This document shows, one piece after another, positions 44,009-52,714 of a DNA stretch of 64,000 bases. The stretch covers positions 1 through 64,000 of the forward strand of contig NZ_VJYI01000024.1 in NCBI RefSeq assembly GCF_008065375.1, read 5' to 3'. Source of the DNA: Nonomuraea sp. SYSU D8015 (GTDB taxonomy: Bacteria > Actinomycetota > Actinomycetes > Streptosporangiales > Streptosporangiaceae). The notes beneath the pieces were generated by a model, which was not told the DNA's origin, searched no databases, and was given only the letters and a program-made list of their open reading frames with translations. Each line of letters starts with the position of its first letter. The first letter of the stretch is position 1. The position numbers and the translations under genes were made by a program.

Positions 44009-44992
44009 CTAATTGGTAGGTGATTGCGTAAACTTCCTCCGCACAACGGGAGATACACCGTTGAGCACTCCGTCCACCTCTCGGCCCTCCACGGCGGCGG
44101 TCAGGTTCTCCAGCGTGGCGGTGAGAAGGCGGCCCGTGGCCTCCGGGGTGACGCCGGCGACGTGCGGGGAGAGCAGGACGTTCGGCAGGTCGCGCAGCGG
44201 GTCGCCGGCCGGCAGCGGCTCGACCTCGAACACGTCCAGCGCCGCCCCCGCCAGATGCCCGCTCCGCAAGGCGTCCACGAGCGCCTGCTGGTTCACCACG
44301 CCGCCGCGCGCGGCGTTGATGAGCAGGGCGCCGGGCTTCATGCGGGCCGGGTCGATCAGGTCACGGGTCTCGTCCGACAGCGCGATGACGACGACCACGA
44401 CGTCGCTGGCCGAGAGCAGCGCGGAGAGGTCCTCGAACGCGGGGTCCTCGCGGGGCGTGCGGGTCCAGAACGACACCTGGCAGCCGAGCGCGCGGAACAT
44501 CTCGACGCAGGTCGCGCCGATCGGGCCGTAGCCGACCACGCCGACGCGGCGGCCGCGCAGCTCGTGCGGCTGCAGGCCTTGCTGGGGCCATTCGCCGGCG
44601 CGTACGGCGGCGTCCGCCTCGGCGAGCTTGCGCGAGAGCGAGAGCGTGGCGGCCAGGCACCACTCCGAGACCGCGACAGCGCTGACGCCCGGTGTGTTGG
44701 CCAGCGGCACCCCCGCGACGGCCAGGGCGTCGAGGTCGTGGCCGTCCACGCCCACGGACGGCTGCTGCACGAAGGCCAGCAGAGGCGCGGCCTTGACCGC
44801 CTCGGCGTCCAGCGCGAGCGTGGCGGTCCAGTCGCCGAGCACGATCTCCGCCTCCGGCAGCGCCGCCAGCAGCGCGTCCCGGTCGCGGGCCGCGGGCACG
44901 CGGATGTCCACCCGGTCGCCGAGCGGGGCGAGCAGGCGGCGCACCAGCTCCTCGGGGAGCGGGGGCAGGGCGAGCAGGTTCCAGGGGCTCAT
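44009..44992 (-). CDS. D-isomer-specific 2-hydroxyacid dehydrogenase
   Basis: A 327-aa NAD(P)-dependent dehydrogenase. The dinucleotide motif is GVVGYGPIGATCVEMF (about 148-163), the catalytic Arg is in INAARGGVVN, the Glu in VFEVEPLP and the His in SPHVAGVTPE. It would reduce a 2-keto acid or oxidise a D-hydroxyacid. The ATG overlaps the stop of the Ser/Thr kinase by 4 bp, so the two are translationally coupled and the kinase might regulate this enzyme (inference). Confidence 0.88.
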   Translation of the reverse strand: MSPWNLLALPPLPEELVRRLLAPLGDRVDIRVPAARDRDALLAALPEAEIVLGDWTATLALDAEAVKAAPLLAFVQQPSVGVDGHDLDALAVAGVPLANTPGVSAVAVSEWCLAATLSLSRKLAEADAAVRAGEWPQQGLQPHELRGRRVGVVGYGPIGATCVEMFRALGCQVSFWTRTPREDPAFEDLSALLSASDVVVVVIALSDETRDLIDPARMKPGALLINAARGGVVNQQALVDALRSGHLAGAALDVFEVEPLPAGDPLRDLPNVLLSPHVAGVTPEATGRLLTATLENLTAAVEGREVDGVLNGVSPVVRRKFTQSPTN

Positions 44993-46530
44993 GCCCCCAC
45001 AGTAAAGCTGTTGATCACCTGCCGCATAAGCCCCCTGTTGCGCAGCCACTGGTCCTCGGTGACGGTCCAGGACAGGATGTACGCGGTGTCGCCGATCGCC
45101 ACCGCCCTGCGTATCTCGCGGTAGCGGGTGCCGGCGGTGGCCCAGCGCGGCCGGCCCTCCGTGCCCGCCGTCCAGGCGAACTCCTGCTGCAGGGCCTTGA
45201 CGCCCTGGTGCGCGACGGCGCGGCGGCCGCGGTTCACCACGTTCTCCGCGCTCTGCCGCAGCTCGTCCTCCTCGCTCTGCAGGAGCTCGTTCAGGTCGAG
45301 GGTGGAGTAGACGGCCGCGACCCCGAGATGGGCGTTTCCGTCCCGGCGCGTCCATTCGGTGTACGCCTCACCGCGCGCCCCCTTCCAGCCGACCGGCCGC
45401 ATGATCGACCAGCCGTCGCGCGACTGCCAGGCCCGCACGCCCTGCGCCGTCCGCCTCACACTGGGCGTCGGCGTGGAGGTCGTGGTCGGCTCCGTCGTCG
45501 GGGGCGGGGTCGCGCTCGGCGTGAGCGGGCTCGTCGCCGCGGCGGGCTGGGCGGTCGCGCGCGGCGTGCCCTCGGCGGGGGAGGCGAACTTGAAGTAGCC
45601 GAACGCGCCGGCCGCGATCACCACGACCGCCGCCGCCCCCATCGCCAGCAGCGTCCGCCCCCGGCCTCCGCCCGTCCGCTCGGGCACGTCGCGGTCGGCC
45701 GAAGCGGGCTTGGCGGCCGCGATGGCGGCCAGCAACCGATCGGCCTCCTCGGCGTCCACGCGGTCCGCGGGCTCCTTGCGCAGCAGGCCGCGCAGGATGG
45801 GATGCAAGATCGGCGGGATGCGCCGGTAGTCGGGCTCCTCGGTGAGCAGCGCGTTGAGCGTGGCCATGGGGTCGCCCCGCTCGAACGGCGAACGCCCCAC
45901 CATGCAGGCGTAGAGGGTGGCGCCCAGCGACCACAGGTCGGAGGGCGGTCCCGCGTCCTCGCCGCGGACGCGTTCGGGGGCCAGGAAGCCCGGCGAGCCG
46001 GTGACCATGCCAGTCCTGGTGAGCGACGGGTCGCCCTCGACGGTGGCGATGCCGAAGTCGGTGAGCACGGCGCGGCCGTCGTCGGTCATGAGGATGTTGC
46101 TGGGCTTGACGTCGCGGTGCAGGATGCCGGCGGCGTGGGCGGCCTTCAGCGCCGACAGCACCTGCCTGCCGACGTCCGCCGCCTCCCGCACGGGCAGGGC
46201 GCCGCTGCTGAGCACGACCTCCTCGACCGTGGGGAAGCTCAGCAGCTCCATGACGATCCAGGGGCGGCCGCCCTCCTCGACGACGTCGTAGATGCCGACG
46301 ACGGACGGGTGGTTGAGCTTGGCGGCCGTACGGGCCTCGCGGACGGTGCGCATGAGCTGGCGTTCCTGGTCGCCCGGCGACAACCCCTCGGGAAGCACCA
46401 CTTCCTTGATGGCGACCTGCCGGTTGAGCAGCGTGTCGCGGCCCTCCCAGACCACGCCCATCCCCCCGCGGCCCAGCTCGCGCACTAACTCGTAGCGCCT
46501 GGCGATGAGCCGGTTGCTATCCGAAACCAT
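44989..46530 (-). CDS. Membrane Ser/Thr protein kinase
   Basis: A 513-aa eukaryotic-like kinase. Residues 12-270 are the kinase domain: GRGGMGVVWEG, VAIKEV (ATP Lys), catalytic HRDVKPSN, DFGIATVEG and APERVRGED. Residues about 290-312 (TLLAMGAAAVVVIAAGAFGY) are a membrane helix. A Pro/Thr-rich linker (about 320-360) leads to an extracytoplasmic domain of 150 residues (WQSRDGWSIMRPVGWKG to QVINSFTV) that resembles sensory regions of other actinobacterial kinases. The ATG at 46530 follows GGGGACGG. It is upstream of and coupled to the hydroxyacid dehydrogenase. Confidence 0.9.
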   Translation of the reverse strand: MVSDSNRLIARRYELVRELGRGGMGVVWEGRDTLLNRQVAIKEVVLPEGLSPGDQERQLMRTVREARTAAKLNHPSVVGIYDVVEEGGRPWIVMELLSFPTVEEVVLSSGALPVREAADVGRQVLSALKAAHAAGILHRDVKPSNILMTDDGRAVLTDFGIATVEGDPSLTRTGMVTGSPGFLAPERVRGEDAGPPSDLWSLGATLYACMVGRSPFERGDPMATLNALLTEEPDYRRIPPILHPILRGLLRKEPADRVDAEEADRLLAAIAAAKPASADRDVPERTGGGRGRTLLAMGAAAVVVIAAGAFGYFKFASPAEGTPRATAQPAAATSPLTPSATPPPTTEPTTTSTPTPSVRRTAQGVRAWQSRDGWSIMRPVGWKGARGEAYTEWTRRDGNAHLGVAAVYSTLDLNELLQSEEDELRQSAENVVNRGRRAVAHQGVKALQQEFAWTAGTEGRPRWATAGTRYREIRRAVAIGDTAYILSWTVTEDQWLRNRGLMRQVINSFTVGA

Positions 46531-46650
46531 GTCCGTCCCCTGTAGACCACCACGAACAGTGGGCAAGTTTCCCACACCCGATAGGGCGTGCGAGGGGAAG
46601 CTCGCGAAGGCTGCTTGCCAGAGATCACCGAATGTTGTTCTACTGTGCGT

Positions 46651-47772
46651 ATGAGTGAAGTTCGCCGGGGTCCACTGGCCGGGGTACGCGTGCTGGAGCT
46701 CGCCGGGCTGGCACCCGGTCCGTTCGCGGGGATGATGCTGGCCGACCACGGGGCCGAAGTGCTGCGCGTCGACCGCGTCAAGGCGGTCTCCGACCGGCCG
46801 CGGGCGGACGTCATGGACCGGGGCAAGCACACGATCGGGCTCGACCTGAAGGCGCCCGAGGGCGTGGCGGCGTTCAAGGAGCTGGCCCGGCACGCCGACG
46901 TGGTGATCGAGGTGTTCCGGCCGGGCGTGGCCGAGCGGCTCGGCATAGGCCCCGCCGACCTGCACGCGGTGAACGAGCGGCTGATCTACGGCCGGATGAC
47001 CGGCTGGGGGCAGGACGGGCCGCTGGCGCCCACTGCCGGGCACGACATCGACTACATCGCGATCTCCGGGATCCTGTCGCTGCTGGGCCGCGAGGGCGAC
47101 AAGCCGACGCCGCCGATCAACATCCTCGGCGACTTCGCCGGCGGCGGGCTCATGCTCGCCTACGGCGTGCTGCTGGCCCTGTTCGAGCGCGAGCGCACCG
47201 GGAAGGGCCGGGTGATCGACGCGGCCATGGTGGACGGGGCGGCGATCCTGTTCGCGATGTTCTACCACGGCGTGCAGAGCGGCTTCTGGGGGCCACGCGG
47301 CACGAACCTGCTGGACACGGGCGCCCCGCAGTACGACACGTACGAGACCGCCGACGGCGGATACGTGGCGGTGGGATCGCTGGAGCCGCAGTTCTGGGAG
47401 GCGATGGTGACCCTGATGGGGCTCACGGACCTGCCGGACAGGAACGACCGGTCCCAGTGGCCCGCGTTGAAGGCCCGCCTGTCCGAGGAGTTCAAGACCA
47501 GGACACGGGCCGAGTGGGAGGCTCTCTTCGAGGGCTCGGACGCGTGCGTCTCGCCCGTCCTGTCGATGTCCGAGGCCGCCGCCCACCCGCACAACGTCGC
47601 CCGGGGCAGCTTCACCGAGGTCGGCGGCGTCACCCAGCCGATGCCGGCGCCCCGCCTCCTGGGCGTGCCCGCCCAGGACCTCTCCCCCGCCACCCGACTG
47701 ACCGACCTGTCCGGATGGGGTCTGTCGCAGGAGCAGGCGGACAAGCTGCGCGGCCAAGGAGTGCTCGCATGA
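46651..47772 (+). CDS. CaiB/BaiF-family (family III) CoA transferase
   Basis: A 373-aa enzyme that moves CoA between carboxylic acids, or an alpha-methylacyl-CoA racemase relative. LAGVRVLELAGLAPGPFAGM and MMLADHGAEVLRVDR are family hallmarks, and GHDIDYIAISGIL contains the catalytic Asp. Racemase-type relatives convert methyl-branched acyl-CoAs during branched fatty acid and sterol side-chain degradation, which fits the P450 encoded next. The ATG at 46651 is preferred over the upstream GTG at 46588. The last codons overlap the P450 start. Confidence 0.88.
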   Translation: MSEVRRGPLAGVRVLELAGLAPGPFAGMMLADHGAEVLRVDRVKAVSDRPRADVMDRGKHTIGLDLKAPEGVAAFKELARHADVVIEVFRPGVAERLGIGPADLHAVNERLIYGRMTGWGQDGPLAPTAGHDIDYIAISGILSLLGREGDKPTPPINILGDFAGGGLMLAYGVLLALFERERTGKGRVIDAAMVDGAAILFAMFYHGVQSGFWGPRGTNLLDTGAPQYDTYETADGGYVAVGSLEPQFWEAMVTLMGLTDLPDRNDRSQWPALKARLSEEFKTRTRAEWEALFEGSDACVSPVLSMSEAAAHPHNVARGSFTEVGGVTQPMPAPRLLGVPAQDLSPATRLTDLSGWGLSQEQADKLRGQGVLA

Positions 47773-48920
47773 TCGACTTACTCGACGGTGACTTATACGC
47801 CGGTGACCCCACTCCCGTCTACGCCTGGCTGCGCGAGCACGCCCCCGCCTACTGGGACGAGGCCAACGGGCTGTGGGGCGTCTCCCGCCACGCCGACATC
47901 TCGGCCATCGAGCGCGACCCCAAGCTGTGGACCAGCACCGTCGGCTACCGGCCGCAGCTGCCGTCCGACCCGTCGATGATCGGCATGGACGACCCCGAGC
48001 ACGCCGAGCGCCGCCGCCTGGTCTACCGCCGCTTCACCCCGCGCCACGTGCACGAACGCTACGCCGATCGGGCCCGCGAGGTCGTCGTGGAGCTGCTCGA
48101 CCGCGCGCTGGAGCGCAGCACGGTCGACGCGGTGGCGGAGCTGGCCGCGCCGCTGCCCGCCCGCATGATCGGCTGGCTGCTGGGGTTCCCCGACGAGGAC
48201 TGGCCGCGGCTCAAGCACTGGTCGGAGACCACCATCGTGGCCGGGGGCGGGCTGCGTTACGTGACGCATGAGGCGGCGGCCGCGGCCGGCGAGTACGCGC
48301 AGGCCGTGCTCGAGCTGGTCGCCGAGCGCCGCGAGCGCCCGCGCGACGACCTGCTGTCGCTGTGGTGCGCCAGCCCCGTCTACGACGACGAGCACCTGGC
48401 GAGCGAGGCGCTGCTGCTGCTCGACGGCGGCGCCGAGACCACCAGGACGGTCATCGCCACGGCGATCGACGCGCTGATCCGCCACCCCGCGCAGTGGCGG
48501 CTGCTGCGCGAGGACCCGGCGCTGATGGAGGGCGCGGTCGAGGAGTTCATCAGGTGGACGACGCCGATACTCAACATGTGCCGGGCGGCCACCCGCGACA
48601 CGTGGCTGCACGGGCGGCTGATCTCTGAGGGGCAGCAGGTCCTGCTGATGTACGGGTCGGCGAACAGGGATCCCGCCGTGTTCGCCGACCCCGACGTGTT
48701 CGACGTGCGGCGGAAGCCGGGTGGCCACATCGCCTTCGGCCTCGGCACCCACTTCTGCCTGGGCGCCGCGCTGGCCCGGCTGGAGTTGCGGATCTTCTTC
48801 GAGGAGTGGGTCGCGCGGGTGGGCGAGGCGGCCTGGGCCGACGACGCCGGGCCGCGGATCCAGCCCAACGCCTTCGTCAGGGGCGTGACGTCGTTCCCTG
48901 TCGAGCTGCGGCCGCGGTGA
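47769..48920 (+). CDS. Cytochrome P450, CYP142-like
   Basis: A 383-aa haem monooxygenase. The N-terminus (DLYAGDPTPVYAWLREHAPA), I-helix LLLDGGAETTRT, ExxR in EEFIRWTTPILNMCRAATRD and haem loop AFGLGTHFCLGAALAR resemble CYP142, a sterol side-chain C26 hydroxylase. The gene begins in the stop of the CoA transferase (ATGA), so both proteins are made together. The end overlaps the convergent flavin monooxygenase by 44 bp. Substrate assignment is by resemblance only. Confidence 0.9.
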   Translation: MIDLLDGDLYAGDPTPVYAWLREHAPAYWDEANGLWGVSRHADISAIERDPKLWTSTVGYRPQLPSDPSMIGMDDPEHAERRRLVYRRFTPRHVHERYADRAREVVVELLDRALERSTVDAVAELAAPLPARMIGWLLGFPDEDWPRLKHWSETTIVAGGGLRYVTHEAAAAAGEYAQAVLELVAERRERPRDDLLSLWCASPVYDDEHLASEALLLLDGGAETTRTVIATAIDALIRHPAQWRLLREDPALMEGAVEEFIRWTTPILNMCRAATRDTWLHGRLISEGQQVLLMYGSANRDPAVFADPDVFDVRRKPGGHIAFGLGTHFCLGAALARLELRIFFEEWVARVGEAAWADDAGPRIQPNAFVRGVTSFPVELRPR

Positions 48921-50118
48921 AGGCCGAATAGTCCTTCAGGGCGATCGAGTCGTGCAGGCGCACGCCCTTGCTGCCGATCTTGCTGGCGGCCCTGGTGAGG
49001 CCGGCGGGCAGGTGGCCGATCAGCCAGGCCATCCGGGCCAGCGCCCACAGGTCGAAGGCGTTGCCCGGGACGATGCGCCGGGCGGCGTTGATCGCGAACG
49101 TGCGGCTGCGGCGCACGTAGTCGCCGATCTCCGCCTCGTAGGCCGGGAAGGCGCGCGTGTGGTCGCCTCCGTACGAGGCCAGCTCCCCCGCCAGGATGTA
49201 CGCCCCCACGACCGCCAGGCTCGTGCTGCCGCCGACGGCGGGCCCCGGGCAGTAGCCCGCGTCGCCGACCAGCGTCACCCGGCCCCGTGACCAGGTGTCC
49301 AGGCGCAGCTGGGTGATCGAGTCGAAGTAGAACGCGGGCGCGCGGTCCAGCTCCGCCAGCAGCCTCGGCACCTCCCAGCCGACTCCCGCGAAGTGCTCGC
49401 GGAGCAGCTCCTTCTGGCGGGCGACGTCCCGGTAGTGGTAGTCGAGCGGCTCCGGCGTCCGGAACAGGAACAACGCGCGCGCGTCGTCGAGGCGGGCGGC
49501 GCCGTACAGGCCGGCCATCCTGCCGACGCCCGTGATGCCCTCCATGCGGCCGTCGAAGCCCAGGTAGTTGGGCACCGAGGCGACGGCCAGGTAGGCGCCG
49601 ATCCAGGTGGCGAACTGCGACTCGGGGCCGAAGACGAGGCGGCGCACGTTGGAGTGCAGGCCGTCGGCGCCGATCACCAGGTCGTAGCGCTCCTCCCTGC
49701 CGCTGTCGAACGTCACCTCGCCTGTGCCGGAGATCGACGCGATCGAGTCGCCGAAGACGTACTCGACGTCGTCGCGGGTGGCGTCGTAGAAGATCTCGCT
49801 CAGGTCGTCGCGCATGATCTCGACGTGCCGGTCGGAGACGGCCGCGATGACGCGGCGGATCTCCAGCTCGACGGGCTTGTCGTGGCCCTCGCGGTACATC
49901 GTCAGGCGTTCGGTACCGGTCTTCCTGGCCAGCACCCGCTCAAGGACGCCCATCTGCTCGACGATGTCCATCGCCGGCCTGAACAGGTCGATCGCGTGGC
50001 CGCCCGTCTTGCGGAGCGCCGGGGCCCGCTCCACGACGGTGACGTCGAAGCCGTACCGGTTGAGCCAGTACGCGAGAGCCGGTCCCGCGACGCTCGCGCC
50101 TGAGATGAGGATTCTCAT
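48877..50118 (-). CDS. FAD-dependent monooxygenase (PHBH fold)
   Basis: A 413-aa flavoprotein. It starts MRILISGASVAGPALAYWLN (FAD Rossmann), has YDLVIGADGLHSNVRRLVFG (second FAD motif, DG pair) and VTLVGDAGYCPGPAVGGSTS (ribityl motif GDA). It probably hydroxylates an aromatic or polyketide compound, or confers drug resistance. The ATG at 50118 is preferred over the upstream start at 50160, which would place the operator within coding DNA. It is divergent from the TetR gene, each with one copy of the operator, so it is likely the TetR target. Confidence 0.88.
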   Translation of the reverse strand: MRILISGASVAGPALAYWLNRYGFDVTVVERAPALRKTGGHAIDLFRPAMDIVEQMGVLERVLARKTGTERLTMYREGHDKPVELEIRRVIAAVSDRHVEIMRDDLSEIFYDATRDDVEYVFGDSIASISGTGEVTFDSGREERYDLVIGADGLHSNVRRLVFGPESQFATWIGAYLAVASVPNYLGFDGRMEGITGVGRMAGLYGAARLDDARALFLFRTPEPLDYHYRDVARQKELLREHFAGVGWEVPRLLAELDRAPAFYFDSITQLRLDTWSRGRVTLVGDAGYCPGPAVGGSTSLAVVGAYILAGELASYGGDHTRAFPAYEAEIGDYVRRSRTFAINAARRIVPGNAFDLWALARMAWLIGHLPAGLTRAASKIGSKGVRLHDSIALKDYSAFTAAAARQGTTSRP

Positions 50119-50127
50119 GCCGATCCC

Positions 50128-50147
50128 CTTACTTAACGGAAGGTAAG
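50128..50147. promoter_or_regulatory. TetR operator copy 1
   Basis: CTTACTTAACGGAAGGTAAG is an imperfect palindrome (TTACTT / AGGTAA) located 10-29 bp before the monooxygenase ATG. Confidence 0.75.
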
Positions 50148-50165
50148 TCGATACCAGCATACGTT

Positions 50166-50185
50166 CTTACTTAACGATAGGTAAG
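50166..50185. promoter_or_regulatory. TetR operator copy 2
   Basis: CTTACTTAACGATAGGTAAG repeats copy 1 with two differences, 38 bp away. It sits between a possible -35 (TCTTAC) and the -10 TATTCT (50189-50194) of the TetR gene. Confidence 0.75.
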
Positions 50186-50200
50186 GGGTATTCTTCGCAT

Positions 50201-50734
50201 ATGCCCAGTGACACCAAAGCGCGCATCCAGGCCGTGGCCCGCGAGCTGTTCGTCCAGCAGGGCGTGCAGAACACGAGCCTGCGCCAGATCTCCGAACGGC
50301 TGGGCATCACCAAACCGGCGCTGTACTACCACTTCGCCTCGCGCGAGGACCTGGTGCGCAGCATCGTCCAGCCGATGGTCGAGGACGTCGAGCGGTTCCT
50401 GTCCACGCGAGAGCCCGGCGATGCCCGCGAGCTGCTGGAGGACTACTTCGAGCTGATCTGGCGGCACCGCGAGGTGCTCGTCATGCTCGTGCGCGAGATG
50501 TCCGTGCTGGGCTACACGGACCTGGGCGAGCGCATGTTCGACTGGCGGCGCCGGCTGATCGCCCTGCTGTTCGGCGCCGAACTCACGCACGCCCAGCGAA
50601 TCAGGGCGACGGTGGCGCTGGGCGGGATGTCCGACTGCACGGTGGAATACGCCCACCTGCCGATGCAGGAGGTCAAGGCGACGGCCGTCGAGGCGGCGGC
50701 CGCCGCGCTAGGACCGTCTCAGACGGCGAGATAG
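50201..50734 (+). CDS. TetR-family transcriptional repressor
   Basis: A 177-aa regulator. Residues about 6-55 are the TetR HTH (ARELFVQQGVQNTSLRQISERLGITKPA, then LYYHFASREDL). The remaining residues form the ligand domain. TATTCT lies 6 nt before the ATG, so the message is leaderless. Two operator copies upstream suggest it represses itself and the monooxygenase, and is released by the compound the enzyme acts on. Confidence 0.92.
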   Translation: MPSDTKARIQAVARELFVQQGVQNTSLRQISERLGITKPALYYHFASREDLVRSIVQPMVEDVERFLSTREPGDARELLEDYFELIWRHREVLVMLVREMSVLGYTDLGERMFDWRRRLIALLFGAELTHAQRIRATVALGGMSDCTVEYAHLPMQEVKATAVEAAAAALGPSQTAR

Positions 50735-51171
50735 AGGTCCACGCCCCCCGGGTGGTGCACCTCGAGATCCGTCGTGAACACGCGGGACGGAGTGCCGCCC
50801 GCCTCGGTGTGCTTCCACACCTGCTGCCACGCCTCGATCAGCGCCTGCGGCATCGGGCCGCGGACCTCCAGCTTCAGCGTCTGCCCGGCCGGCACGCGCA
50901 CGGCCACCATGCCCTCGGGCAACCGCGGCACCGTGCGCACGCCGATGCCGACGATCTGCGTGTAGGCCCCGTTGTGGTCGCTCTCGTAGTCGGTCAGCAC
51001 GGCGTAGAGGTTCTCGTCGACGCGGCCGGGCACGTGCGCGAAGGCCCCCGGCGCCCCCGCCCGCTGCCACAACGCGGGCAACTTGGCGCGTTCCGGATCC
51101 ATCTCGTCGGCGTTGGTGGTGCGTACGACGAAGCCGACCACGGTCAGCTCGGGTCGCTCGGTGACGTCCAC
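50719..51171 (-). CDS. GyrI-like effector-binding (Cass2/AraC effector) domain protein
   Basis: About 150 aa. The N-terminal stretch RPELTVVGFVVRTTNADE and the C-terminal EVHHPGGVDLYLAV match the small-molecule-binding GyrI/AraC effector domain family, standing alone without a DNA-binding part. The GTG at 51171 has GGGAGGG just upstream. It converges on the TetR gene and overlaps its end by 16 bp. Ligand unknown. Confidence 0.75.
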   Translation of the reverse strand: MDVTERPELTVVGFVVRTTNADEMDPERAKLPALWQRAGAPGAFAHVPGRVDENLYAVLTDYESDHNGAYTQIVGIGVRTVPRLPEGMVAVRVPAGQTLKLEVRGPMPQALIEAWQQVWKHTEAGGTPSRVFTTDLEVHHPGGVDLYLAV

Positions 51172-51268
51172 AGGCCCTCCCTCCCCCAAAAGTGTCCCGG
51201 CCGATCATAAGGCCCCGGGAAAGGGGGAAACCCCTTGTTGACGTTGTCACCACATAAGATGGATGAAC

Positions 51269-52708
51269 GTGAAGTTTCTTAATGACCTCGAGCCGCACCA
51301 CGACCTGACCTACAGCGACGTCTTCATGGTCCCGTCGCGTTCCTCCGTCGGGTCCCGGCTCGCAGTCGACCTGTCGACCAACGACGGCACCGGCACCACC
51401 ATCCCCATCGTCGTGGCCAACATGACCGCGGTCGCCGGCCGGCGCATGGCCGAGACCGTGGCCCGGCGGGGCGGCATCGCCGTGATCCCCCAGGACATAC
51501 CGCTGGACGTCGTGGCCGACGTCGTCGACTGGGTCAAGAAACGCGACCTCGTCCACGACACGCCGCTGACGCTGACCCCCCACGACACCGTCGGCGAGGC
51601 CATGCACCTGCTGCCCAAGCGGGCGCACGGCGCGATCATCGTGGTCGACTGGGAAAACCGTCCCGTCGGCGTCGTCACCGAGGCCGACTGCCAGGGCGTG
51701 GACATGTTCACGCAGCTCTCCCAGGTCATGTCGAGCGAGCTGCTGACGCTGCCCACCGGGCTCGACCCGCGGAGCGCGTTCGACCGGCTGCACGAGGGCC
51801 GTCACCGGCTGGCGCCCATCGTGGACGGGAGCGGCCGCCTGGTCGGCATCCTCACCCGCACGGGCGCGCTGCGCGCCACCCTCTACCAGCCCGCGGTCGA
51901 CGCCCAGGGCCGGCTGCGCGTCGCGGCGGCCGTCGGCGTCAACGGCGACGTGGCCGCCAAGGCCAAGGAGCTGCTGGAGGCCGGGATCGACTGCCTGGTC
52001 GTCGACACCGCGCACGGCCACCAGGACAAGATGCTCTCGGCCCTGCAGGCCGTCAAGGCCCTCGATCCCGGCGTGCCCGTCGCGGCGGGCAACGTGGTCA
52101 CGGCCGCCGGTGTGCGCGACCTGGTCGACGCCGGGGCCGACATCCTCAAGGTCGGGGTGGGGCCGGGCGCGATGTGCACCACGCGGATGATGACCGGTGT
52201 GGGGCGGCCGCAGTTCTCGGCCGTGCTGGAGTGCTCCGCCGAGGCCCGCAGGCTCGGGCGGCACGTGTGGGCGGACGGCGGCGTGCGCCATCCGCGCGAC
52301 GTGGCGCTGGCGCTGGCCGCCGGGGCCTCCAATGTCATGATCGGGTCCTGGTTCGCGGGCACGTACGAGTCGCCCGGCGACACCCACACCGACGCGGACG
52401 GGCGCAAGTACAAAGAGAACTACGGCATGGCCTCCGCACGCGCCGTGCGGCTCAGGACGGCCGAGGACTCGGCGTTCGAACGGGCCAGGAAGGCGCTGTT
52501 CGAGGAGGGCATCTCGACGTCCAGGATGTACCTGGATCCGAAGCGGCCCAGTGTGGAGGACCAGATCGACGCGATCGTGGCCGGGCTGCGGTCGGCGTGC
52601 ACGTACGCGGGGGCGTCGAATCTGGAGGAGTTCCACGCGCAGGCCGTCGTGGGCGTCCAGGGCTCGTCGGGGTACGCCGAAGGCATGCCGCTGCACCAGA
52701 GCTGGTGA
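51269..52708 (+). CDS. guaB1: GuaB1-family IMP dehydrogenase-related protein (GMP reductase type)
   Basis: About 479 aa. IMPDH/GMPR TIM barrel with an inserted CBS pair at about 95-215 (LTPHDTVGEAMHLL; VDGSGRLVGILTRTGA). The catalytic Cys is in VGVGPGAMCTTRMMTGVG and the nucleotide-binding segment is VWADGGVRHPRDVALALAAG. In mycobacteria GuaB1 is a CBS-containing GMP reductase for purine salvage, and this gene has the same layout. The GTG at 51269 (MKFLNDLEP) matches homologues; the ATG at 51263 is the alternative. TAAGAT lies just upstream, consistent with a leaderless start. Confidence 0.88.
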   Translation: MKFLNDLEPHHDLTYSDVFMVPSRSSVGSRLAVDLSTNDGTGTTIPIVVANMTAVAGRRMAETVARRGGIAVIPQDIPLDVVADVVDWVKKRDLVHDTPLTLTPHDTVGEAMHLLPKRAHGAIIVVDWENRPVGVVTEADCQGVDMFTQLSQVMSSELLTLPTGLDPRSAFDRLHEGRHRLAPIVDGSGRLVGILTRTGALRATLYQPAVDAQGRLRVAAAVGVNGDVAAKAKELLEAGIDCLVVDTAHGHQDKMLSALQAVKALDPGVPVAAGNVVTAAGVRDLVDAGADILKVGVGPGAMCTTRMMTGVGRPQFSAVLECSAEARRLGRHVWADGGVRHPRDVALALAAGASNVMIGSWFAGTYESPGDTHTDADGRKYKENYGMASARAVRLRTAEDSAFERARKALFEEGISTSRMYLDPKRPSVEDQIDAIVAGLRSACTYAGASNLEEFHAQAVVGVQGSSGYAEGMPLHQSW

Positions 52709-52714
52709 TCCGGG

